Origin: DASZCR01 sp035942915
GTDB taxonomy: Bacteria; Acidobacteriota; Blastocatellia; Pyrinomonadales; Pyrinomonadaceae
DNA: 26,958 nucleotides
Assembly (NCBI GenBank): GCA_035942915.1
Contig: DASZCR010000093.1
Span: forward strand, 1 to 26,958
Direction of reading: 5' to 3'
Below the pieces are notes generated by a model. The model was not told the origin of the DNA and made no database searches. It was given only the letters and a program-made list of their open reading frames with translations. Position numbers and translations under genes: made by a program. Below are positions 21,143-26,958 of this stretch, piece after piece; position 1 is the first letter of the stretch, and every line of letters starts with the position of its first letter.

Positions 21143-22672
21143 TTAAGAGAGGACGAGCGCCGTATCTGCCAGCGCCACGTCGTCTGCGCGCATGACGTGG
21201 CGACGGAAGATGTCTGCGCCGTTGCCCGCTGCTGCGACGTTGCTCTGCGCCCCGGCGAGAATTTCGAGGAACGGTTCGCGCGGAGCGTCGAAACCAAGTT
21301 CGTCGAGAAGTTCGAGGACGCGCCCGGCGTAGCGCAACACTTGCACGGTTTCAAGTCCCGAAATGTCGTTGAAGAACCAGCCGCAGCTTGTGTACATCGT
21401 CATCGCGTGACGTTGCAACTCAAGCAGCCGGAGCGCGCGTGCGCGTTCCCCTTCGCTTAAAACTTTGGACGCGTGGCGTGCGAGGAACTCCGTGCGCGAG
21501 GCCGACGGCGCAATGAGCAGTTCGACGTAATCGTCGCGCGCCTCCCAGTGATTGCCGAGAAGTTCACCGGCCGCGTCCTCGAACTTGTCGGCCGCGTCGT
21601 CGCGCAGAAAGTCGAGCGCGGCGCGCAGCGGCGTCCGCCAGCGTTGATTCCAGCCTTCCGGCGCGCCCGTCTGGCAGCCGCAGTCGCGCGTCCAACGACC
21701 CAGCCCGTGCACGCAACTCCATGCCGTGCCTTCGCCCGCCTTGATATCAGCTTCCCAGAGCGGCGGATGCTCGTCCAGAAACTCCCCGTAGTTCGTCACA
21801 CGAAAGCCATGCGCCGCCGCTTCTTCTTCGAGCGCGTAGGCCAGACAGAGGTCGCCGAAGCGAAAGTGGTGGCCGTAGCTTTCGCCATCGGTGGCGACGT
21901 TGACGAGCGGCACTTCTCCTCCACGCGCGGCGCTCACGCAACGCTCGATGAGCGAACGGCTCGACGAGAGCAGACCTTCAAAGGCGATGCCCTGCGAGAT
22001 GCGGCCGTCGTAGAAGAAGAGGGCGATGGAGCGGCCTGAACCGTCGGGGTGAAAATACTTGTAAGGCACGGTCGGGTCAGCGCCGTCGCCGCTCGCGACC
22101 TGTTGCCACGCCTGCGCGCCGAGCGGTCGCACGCGCGCGGCCTGATGCGGTGAGAGAATGACGTAGCGCAAACCTTCGTCCATCAGCACGCCGAGCGTGC
22201 GCGCGTCGCAGGCCGTCTCCGGCAGCCACAACGCTTCGGGCGCACGTCGGAAACGCGCACTGAAATCCCTGATGCCCCAACGCACCTGCGTCCGCAGGTC
22301 ACGCTCGTTGCAGAGAGGAAGGATGACGTGGTTGTAGCCTTGCGCCAGCGCGTTGCCGTGACCGCCGCGTGCTACTGCACTGGCACGGTCGGCTTCAAGG
22401 ATGCGTGCGTAGGTGTCTGGATGGAAGCGTGCAAGCCACGAGAGAAGCGTGGGGCCGAAGTTGAAGCTCATCCGCGCGTAGTTGTTGACGATGCGCCGCT
22501 GACCGTCGCCGATGCGCGCGTAAGCGTTCGGGTGGTAGCACTCGCTATGGATGCGCTCGTTCCAATCGTGGAAGGGATGTGCCGACGGTTCGCATTCGAC
22601 CCGCTCGGTGCGTGGGTTCTCGCGTGGTGGCTGATAAAAGTGGCCGTGTATGACCAACGCTGTCGTCATCAA
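21143..22672 (-). CDS. GH57 family glycoside hydrolase with truncated DUF3536 region
   Basis: A 509-residue protein of the GH57 subgroup that carries DUF3536. Seen in order: IHGHFYQPPRENP, SECYHPNAYARI, NNYARMSFNFGPTLL, WLPETACDARTLGVL (probable nucleophile Glu near 153) and NVATDGESYGHHFRFGD (near 258, the likely acid/base region). Then the DUF3536 start: HWEARDDYVELL and MYTSCGWFFNDISGLETVQ. GH57 enzymes act on alpha-glucans (amylase, 4-alpha-glucanotransferase or branching activity), and its position before glgB fits glycogen metabolism. Family members I recall with DUF3536 are about 800 residues, so roughly the last third is missing. The end LADTALVLS lies only 36 bp from glgB. ATG 22672 or the next codon could be the start. 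Confidence 0.88.
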   Translation of the reverse strand: MMTTALVIHGHFYQPPRENPRTERVECEPSAHPFHDWNERIHSECYHPNAYARIGDGQRRIVNNYARMSFNFGPTLLSWLARFHPDTYARILEADRASAVARGGHGNALAQGYNHVILPLCNERDLRTQVRWGIRDFSARFRRAPEALWLPETACDARTLGVLMDEGLRYVILSPHQAARVRPLGAQAWQQVASGDGADPTVPYKYFHPDGSGRSIALFFYDGRISQGIAFEGLLSSSRSLIERCVSAARGGEVPLVNVATDGESYGHHFRFGDLCLAYALEEEAAAHGFRVTNYGEFLDEHPPLWEADIKAGEGTAWSCVHGLGRWTRDCGCQTGAPEGWNQRWRTPLRAALDFLRDDAADKFEDAAGELLGNHWEARDDYVELLIAPSASRTEFLARHASKVLSEGERARALRLLELQRHAMTMYTSCGWFFNDISGLETVQVLRYAGRVLELLDELGFDAPREPFLEILAGAQSNVAAAGNGADIFRRHVMRADDVALADTALVLS

Positions 22673-22725
22673 AGCGACACCTTACAGGGCAATCAACGAA
22701 ACTTCAAGACGGCGCACGAGCACGC

Positions 22726-22758
22726 AAAAAGGCGAGCATCATCCTTAGATGCTCGCCT
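22726..22758 (-). terminator. Terminator of the DUF3108 gene
   Basis: A perfect 11-bp stem (22730-22740 with 22748-22758) has a 7-base loop. On the - strand it is followed by a run of five to six T residues. It lies after the DUF3108 gene and before GH57, showing that the glycogen operon starts its own transcript downstream. Confidence 0.88.
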
Positions 22759-22797
22759 CGAAAAATTCCTCTCCGCAGGCAATCTCGCGCCGGACAG

Positions 22798-23667
22798 TTA
22801 TTTGCTCTGCACGCTCTTGAGCGAGATGACGAGCGTGCCGAGGTCGCTCGACAGCTTCGCGCGGACGGGCAGACGCCGCGCATCGTTCGTCACCCACATC
22901 GACATCTCTCCCTTACCTTCGACCGGACGATGCTCGCCGAACAGTTCAACATCGACACGCACGACCGACACCTTCCCGACCGGCGTCTTCATCAACTTCT
23001 TCTCGGCTACGACCTTGGCCGGGACGTGATAAATCTCGCCGGAGTCGCTCAGGACGAGGTTGAAGGTCTTGCCCGGCGTGAGCGTCTGCGTGCGCAGGAA
23101 GTAGATGGCCGAGAGCACGTCGTGCATTGCGCCGCCGAGCGGGTTGTTGACGATGCGCGGCTCGCGGCGCGGGTCGTTCGGGTCAATCTCCTTCCACGCC
23201 ACGCGGTCGGCCGCGCGGTCGAAGAGCGCTTCGCTCGTCCGCACGCGCTTGCCCTGCTCGTCGAGCTTCTTCGTCCGCAGCACGGCGAACGTCTCCGGCT
23301 CAACGGTTGATTCGATACGGAAGTGGAAGTTGATGCCGAAGAGCTTGCGAAACCATCCCTTCGACTCGATGTCGCCGACGAAGAGGTGCGGCGCGGTCTT
23401 CGTCGGCCCGGTGTGAGCGGCGTCCGTGCGCCCGGCCGTGAACTTGAACTCGGCAATCTTGATGCCGCGCAGCAGCAACTTCGAGAACTCGGCTTCGTAG
23501 ACGAGTTGCTCGGCAGGCTCGAAGGGAAGCGACGCTGGCGCAGAGACGCTGCTGCGCGGCTGCTCCTTCGTCTCGACGAAGGCCGCCACGCGCGGCGCGA
23601 CGACGAGCGCGCACGCACACGCGACGACGAGGACGAATACTCTCATCCACACTTTCTGCAACTTCAT
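22798..23667 (-). CDS. DUF3108 domain-containing exported protein
   Basis: A 289-residue protein. The N-terminus (MKLQKVWMRVFVLVVACACA ... RVAA) is a clear signal peptide with probable cleavage after ALVVAPRVAA. The mature part has the DUF3108 pattern: EQLVYEAEFSKLLLRGIKIAEFKF near the start, FRIESTVEPETFAVLRTKKL, DVLSAIYFLRTQ, VVRVDVELFGE and the end MWVTNDARRLPVRAKLSSDLG. The DUF3108 fold is a beta-rich periplasmic domain of unknown biochemical role. ATG 23667 was chosen for the signal peptide and upstream GAGGGG; the longer open frame adds unlikely residues. It lies 20 bp after the methyltransferase-like gene, so it probably shares a transcript with the heptosyltransferase row and ends at the terminator below. 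Confidence 0.88.
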   Translation of the reverse strand: MKLQKVWMRVFVLVVACACALVVAPRVAAFVETKEQPRSSVSAPASLPFEPAEQLVYEAEFSKLLLRGIKIAEFKFTAGRTDAAHTGPTKTAPHLFVGDIESKGWFRKLFGINFHFRIESTVEPETFAVLRTKKLDEQGKRVRTSEALFDRAADRVAWKEIDPNDPRREPRIVNNPLGGAMHDVLSAIYFLRTQTLTPGKTFNLVLSDSGEIYHVPAKVVAEKKLMKTPVGKVSVVRVDVELFGEHRPVEGKGEMSMWVTNDARRLPVRAKLSSDLGTLVISLKSVQSK

Positions 23668-23687
23668 CGCTTCACCCCTCGAACGAC

Positions 23688-24281
23688 TCAACTCGGCCAA
23701 CTCGCCAGCGCGGCCTTCAGCGCCAACACGCCCCACGCTGCCAACAGTCCGAGCGCCGCGCGATACTCGCGGTATCGCATGTACAGCGCGGCGTCGAACC
23801 TGACGGCTGCGTTCGTCCCATCTCTGTAGGGCGCAAGGCGCGGGAAAAAGAGCGGGACGGCACGCGCATATCGTTCATACTCGTCGCCGAACAACTCGGC
23901 CATGGTCGCCGCTTCGACGCGCATGACCGGCAAATAGATGCCCAGAAAGAGCGCCGCGAAGAGGCCGCCGAAGACCAGCATCGCCCACGCGCCGCCAAGC
24001 AGGCGCGGCTGTCCGGCGGCAATCGTAAAACCCAGTCCGAGCAGGAAACTGCCGAAGTAGAGCGGGTTTCTCGTGTAGGCGTAAGGGCCGGAGGTGGCGA
24101 GTTGCGCGTTCTTGCGAATGTGACCGGCCGCCCACGCGCGCACGAGCAGCCCGACGAGGGCGACCACGCCGCCCGCCACGAGCGTCCAACCGCGCGGACG
24201 CGCCAGCGCGATGAAGAAAGCGCCGACGAGGAAACCGAGCGGCACGCGCCAACGCTGCACCCACGTTCCGCCCCTACGCAC
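23688..24281 (-). CDS. Isoprenylcysteine/phospholipid methyltransferase-like membrane protein
   Basis: A protein of about 197 residues with four or five membrane segments. The core ATSGPYAYTRNPLYFGSFLL followed by GDEYERYARAVPLFFPRL is the signature of the ICMT/PEMT superfamily (SAM-dependent membrane methyltransferases). RNPxY...G and the later E/R pair near DEYERY form the SAM site in known members. The bacterial substrate is unknown, perhaps a lipid or quinone. The start is uncertain: GTG 24281 overlaps the heptosyltransferase stop by eight bases and has GAGG at nine bases; GTG 24287 or 24260 are alternatives. Longer upstream reading is the shadow of the glycosyltransferase gene. Confidence 0.8.
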   Translation of the reverse strand: MRRGGTWVQRWRVPLGFLVGAFFIALARPRGWTLVAGGVVALVGLLVRAWAAGHIRKNAQLATSGPYAYTRNPLYFGSFLLGLGFTIAAGQPRLLGGAWAMLVFGGLFAALFLGIYLPVMRVEAATMAELFGDEYERYARAVPLFFPRLAPYRDGTNAAVRFDAALYMRYREYRAALGLLAAWGVLALKAALASWPS

Positions 24282-25374
24282 CGGCACGTACCTCTGCCGC
24301 CGATGCGACACTTCCTCCGCGCCCCTCTGCCGACGCGCGCACAAGTCTCTCCGCAACCGCCGATGCCACGCGCTCGACTTCGATGTCCAGACAAACCCAC
24401 TTCGCACACGCGCGCCGATGGCAATCGACGCGGCAGCCGATGTCCGTGCGTTCGACGCAGACATCCTCCGCGCGCGGGCTGCCATTGCGCCACCATTCGG
24501 TCGGCCCGAACAGTCCGACCACCGGAGCATCGGCCGCGACGGCCAGATGCGTCGGCCCCGTGTCGCCGCCGACGTAGACGCTCGCACGCCGCGCCAGCGC
24601 GTAAAACCCTCTCAGCGACGGACTGACGGCGATGGCCGCGCCCGTCCGCGAGGCGGCTGCGGCGCGTTCGGCCAGTTCGCCCTCGCCCGGCCCGTAGGTG
24701 ACGGCCGAGGCCAAACCGTGCCGCTCGTAGAGCGCGTCGGCGAGCGCGCCGAAACGTGCCGCGTCCCAGAGTTTCGTCGGCCAGCCGCCGCCCGGATTGA
24801 GAATTGCGAAGGGGCGGCCGAGACGCTCGACCAGACGCGCAGCCTCCGTCTCGTGCTCCGGCCGAATCGCCAGCGGAAACGCGAAATCGCGCGCCTCAAT
24901 GGGTACGTCGATGCCGAGCGCACCGGCGGCCAGTGCCAGATTCTTGCGTATGACGTGGAGGCGCGCAGGCGTCTCGACCGTGTCGGTCAACAGAAAGCGG
25001 CTCGCGGGTTCGCGCAGGTGTGCGCGCGAGAATCCGTAGCGGCGCGGCGCGCCGGAGAGTCTGGCGATGAAGGCTGACTTGATGAGACCTTGAAAATCGA
25101 GTGCGGAATCGAAGGCTGAGGCGCGTAGTCGGCGCAACTGCTGACGCGGTGCCAGCAGCGTCTCCCCAGACACCGGCCAGCGCCTCAGAGCCTTCGTGTC
25201 GATTTCGATGAGCCGATTCAGAAACGGGTTGTCCCGCAAAATCTCTGCCGCGCGCCGCTCGACGACCCACGAAATCTCCGCTTCGGGCAGCGCCCGCCGC
25301 ATCGCGCCGAGCGCCGGCAGCGCGTGGACGATGTCGCCGATGCTTCCGAGTTTGACGATGAGAATCCGCGTCAT
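24274..25374 (-). CDS. waaC: GT9 glycosyltransferase, probable LPS heptosyltransferase I
   Basis: A 366-residue GT-B fold enzyme of family GT9. The start TRILIVKLGSIGDIVHALPA is the hallmark of heptosyltransferases (acceptor-side loop with the catalytic Asp), and YVGGDTGPTHLAVAADAPVV with GLFGPTEWWRNGSP is the ADP-heptose-binding region. ALDFQGLIKSAFIARLSG is also typical. These enzymes add L-glycero-D-manno-heptose to Kdo of lipid A on the cytoplasmic face. The hldA/hldC pair nearby makes the ADP-heptose donor precursor, which supports the call. A Cys-rich DIGCRVDCHRRACAKW near the C-terminus is unusual. ATG 25374 fits the family. Whether it is heptosyltransferase I or II is uncertain. Confidence 0.88.
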   Translation of the reverse strand: MTRILIVKLGSIGDIVHALPALGAMRRALPEAEISWVVERRAAEILRDNPFLNRLIEIDTKALRRWPVSGETLLAPRQQLRRLRASAFDSALDFQGLIKSAFIARLSGAPRRYGFSRAHLREPASRFLLTDTVETPARLHVIRKNLALAAGALGIDVPIEARDFAFPLAIRPEHETEAARLVERLGRPFAILNPGGGWPTKLWDAARFGALADALYERHGLASAVTYGPGEGELAERAAAASRTGAAIAVSPSLRGFYALARRASVYVGGDTGPTHLAVAADAPVVGLFGPTEWWRNGSPRAEDVCVERTDIGCRVDCHRRACAKWVCLDIEVERVASAVAERLVRASAEGRGGSVASAAEVRAGA

Positions 25375-25415
25375 AAGGCGTTAGAGCACGGGGCGACGTT
25401 GCGCCGGAATCTTTA

Positions 25416-25443
25416 TTGACAGCAAAGGGCGGAATACTATAAC
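25416..25443 (+). promoter_or_regulatory. Sigma-70 promoter of the orphan gene
   Basis: A perfect TTGACA (25416-25421) and TATAAC (25438-25443) are separated by 16 bases in an A+T-rich patch, 45 bases before the orphan gene's ATG. It is the best sigma-70 match in the window and points away from the heptosyltransferase gene. Confidence 0.75.
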
Positions 25444-25488
25444 AAAACCTTGCTTTCTCATCCTTCCAAGAAGAGGTCTCACAAGGTC

Positions 25489-26067
25489 ATGCCCTTACAC
25501 GCAATATGGGTTCCGGGTAGCGTCACGATTCCTCCCACGAGTTATTCTCTCAATTACGTTAACGTCGGCGGCGCAAACATCCATTACAGTGAAATCATCG
25601 GGGTGCGCGGGACAACCGCCAGATATCGCCTCAGGGGCGAACACAGCGCAGCTTTTCACATCCCCATCCCGACTCCCGTCATTCTCAACGACGTGCGCTT
25701 GCGTCTGGTACGCATCTTCGTCCTCATGAATTTGGAGAAGCAGGCCGTCGCAGGGCCTCCCAACAGGGTTGCGCGAATGGAGCGAATTCAGGTTTACGAC
25801 GGGCCTAATACGACTCCCATCTTTGATGCGCGGCCGGTCAACCACCTCGGCACGTCGTACATAGAAGGCGATTTGAGCCGCTCGATTATTTACGAAACAC
25901 CGCGCACGCCGACGACGCCGGTTAACTCATGGCCTCAGCAAAACACCTGGCCTATCCCGAACCGGCCGGAAATCTTCTTCGGACTCTCGATTGCGGTGGT
26001 GATTAAGGCTTACAACGCCGACTGCGACGTGACTTTCGTGACGGCCGGGGCAGACTTCGTCAGCTAG
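25489..26067 (+). CDS. Orphan protein of unknown function, possibly DUF6623-like
   Basis: A 192-residue protein starting MPLHAIWVPGSVTIPPTSYS. There is no signal peptide, membrane segment or catalytic motif. It reads as a beta-rich single domain: short strands with alternating hydrophobics (VRLRLVRIFVLMNLEK, MERIQVYDGPNTTPIFDA, FFGLSIAVVIKAYNADCDVT) and many Pro and Asn residues. The N-terminal HAIWVPG recalls the HAxWxHG start of DUF6623-type proteins, but I am unsure. ATG 25489 with AAGGT upstream is preferred over an in-frame TTG at 25450. Its composition is visibly richer in A+T and its codons less G/C-biased than neighbours, and it is the only + strand gene in the heptose cluster. It is therefore likely acquired, with its own strong promoter. 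Confidence 0.78.
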   Translation: MPLHAIWVPGSVTIPPTSYSLNYVNVGGANIHYSEIIGVRGTTARYRLRGEHSAAFHIPIPTPVILNDVRLRLVRIFVLMNLEKQAVAGPPNRVARMERIQVYDGPNTTPIFDARPVNHLGTSYIEGDLSRSIIYETPRTPTTPVNSWPQQNTWPIPNRPEIFFGLSIAVVIKAYNADCDVTFVTAGADFVS

Positions 26068-26085
26068 TGACAGAGTGCCGTCCGG

Positions 26086-26598
26086 TTAGTCGTCGCTGCC
26101 CGTTACTCGCTTCACCATCTCCGTACTCGAATGGTCTTTCGGGTCGCCGACGATTTGGACGCGGCCGCCGTAAGAGCGTACCACGTCGCGTTCGGGGACG
26201 GTCTCGGCCGTGTAGTCCGTGCCTTTGGCATGGATGTCCGGGCGAATCGCGAGGAGCAGGGCTTCGACCGTCGGCTCATGAAAGATGGTCACGAGGTCAA
26301 CGGCGCGCAGTGCCGCAACCGTCTCGGCGCGCTCGCGTTCCGTGACGAAGGGGCGTCCCTCGCCTTTGAGCGCGCGCACCTGCGCGTCGGAGTTGATGCC
26401 GACGACGAGCAGGTCGCCCAGAGCGCGCGCGGCTTCGAGGTAGCGGACGTGGCCGACGTGCAGAATGTCGAAGCAGCCGTTGGCGAAGACGATGCGTGCG
26501 CCGTTCTTGCGCGCAATCGCCACGCGCGCAATCAGACGGTTGCGTTCGAGGATGCGCGACGCGGCGTCGGCCTTCTGTTGTTCCTCGCTCCGATTCAT
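26086..26598 (-). CDS. hldC: D-glycero-beta-D-manno-heptose 1-phosphate adenylyltransferase
   Basis: A 170-residue nucleotidyltransferase matching the C-terminal half of HldE (RfaE domain II). FANGCFDILHVGHVRYLEAA holds the HxGH nucleotide-binding motif; VGINSDAQVRALKGEGRPF, KGTDYTAETVPERDVV and DPKDHSSTEMVKRV (the family's HSSTxII-like end) follow. It makes ADP-D-glycero-beta-D-manno-heptose from ATP and heptose-1-phosphate for the LPS core. The start ATG 26598 overlaps the stop of the kinase gene as ATGA, so the two activities fused in enterobacterial HldE are separate but coupled here. A short N-terminal extension (about 25 residues) precedes the fold. Confidence 0.94.
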   Translation of the reverse strand: MNRSEEQQKADAASRILERNRLIARVAIARKNGARIVFANGCFDILHVGHVRYLEAARALGDLLVVGINSDAQVRALKGEGRPFVTERERAETVAALRAVDLVTIFHEPTVEALLLAIRPDIHAKGTDYTAETVPERDVVRSYGGRVQIVGDPKDHSSTEMVKRVTGSDD

Positions 26599-26958
26599 AA
26601 AACTTGTGTGCTCGCCTCCTCCTCGCTCCGGCGCAGGGAGGCGAGCAACTCCTCACAGGTGACGGAGGCTGTGCCGCGCTTCATCACGACGAGGCCGCCC
26701 GCGTGGTTCGCCAGTTGCGCGGCCTCGCGCGCGGTCGCACCGGAGGCGAGCGCCAGCGCGTAGGTGGCGATGACGGTATCGCCCGCGCCCGTCACATCGA
26801 CGGCCTCGCGCGCGCCGATAGGCTCGATGTGCGTCGCTTGAAGGCCATCTTCGACGAGCATCATCCCCTGGCTTCCGCGCGTCACCAATAGCGCGTCGAA
26901 GCCGAGACGCGCGCGCAAATCATGTCCCGTCGCTTCGAGCGCGTCTCTCGTCTCGAAG
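26595..26958 (-). CDS. hldA: D-glycero-beta-D-manno-heptose-7-phosphate kinase, partial
   Basis: The 3' end of a PfkB-family sugar kinase matching domain I of HldE; the 5' part lies beyond the window edge. About 120 residues are visible, beginning FETRDALEATGHDLRARLGF in the frame that reaches the edge. FDALLVTRGSQGMML and the PfkB C-terminal signature with catalytic Asp, DVTGAGDTVIATYALAL, are intact, as is ANHAGGLVVMKRGTA. It phosphorylates heptose-7-phosphate at C1. The stop overlaps the hldC start by four bases. The kinase and adenylyltransferase adjacency makes the heptose assignment firm compared with other PfkB kinases. Confidence 0.9.
   Translation of the reverse strand, partial: FETRDALEATGHDLRARLGFDALLVTRGSQGMMLVEDGLQATHIEPIGAREAVDVTGAGDTVIATYALALASGATAREAAQLANHAGGLVVMKRGTASVTCEELLASLRRSEEEASTQVL

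Overview
The window is high-GC bacterial chromosome carrying about 22 protein-coding genes and no rRNA or tRNA gene that I can recognise. ADP-heptose/LPS genes (hldA, hldC and a GT9 heptosyltransferase) point to a Gram-negative cell. Large Ser/Thr kinases, HEAT-repeat proteins, an inositol-1-phosphate synthase and a DUF3536-type GH57 next to glgB fit Acidobacteriota, perhaps class Blastocatellia. That placement is inferred from gene content and was not tested by any search.

Region 1 (1-3804, + strand): a Fur-family metalloregulator, a [2Fe-2S] ferredoxin with an unusual C-terminal extension, a universal stress protein, an isopropylmalate/isocitrate dehydrogenase family enzyme and a membrane-anchored unknown protein. 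Region 2 (3805-10900, + strand): a transmembrane Ser/Thr kinase with a probable galactose-binding-like ectodomain, then the housekeeping run cinA-plsY-gpsA-smpB-pepA. Region 3 (10901-11371) is a non-coding control region. It has three palindromes, a near-consensus sigma-54 promoter, a highly self-complementary leader and a tandem 13-bp repeat, all ahead of a membrane J-domain protein. A second structured leader (12185-12564) precedes a small helical protein that is translationally coupled to an exported HEAT-repeat protein.

Region 4 (13846-25374, - strand): a single-ring Clp-type AAA+ ATPase that carries a ClpP-docking-like IGF tripeptide, then myo-inositol-1-phosphate synthase. Further along is a tight carbohydrate operon (GH57, glgB, glycerophosphodiester phosphodiesterase, AraC regulator) whose last three genes are joined by ATGA overlaps. 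Next come a DUF3108 protein, an isoprenylcysteine-methyltransferase-like membrane protein and a heptosyltransferase. Region 5 (25375-26958): an A+T-richer orphan gene on the + strand with its own good sigma-70 promoter sits between the heptosyltransferase and a split hldA/hldC pair. hldA runs off the window.

The strongest leads for something undescribed are the sigma-54/palindrome/structured-leader unit before the membrane J-protein, the stand-alone Clp D2-like ATPase, the orphan gene in the heptose cluster, and two inverted repeats built from degenerate 7-bp units. All gene calls come from reading the sequence and recalling families; no database was searched.
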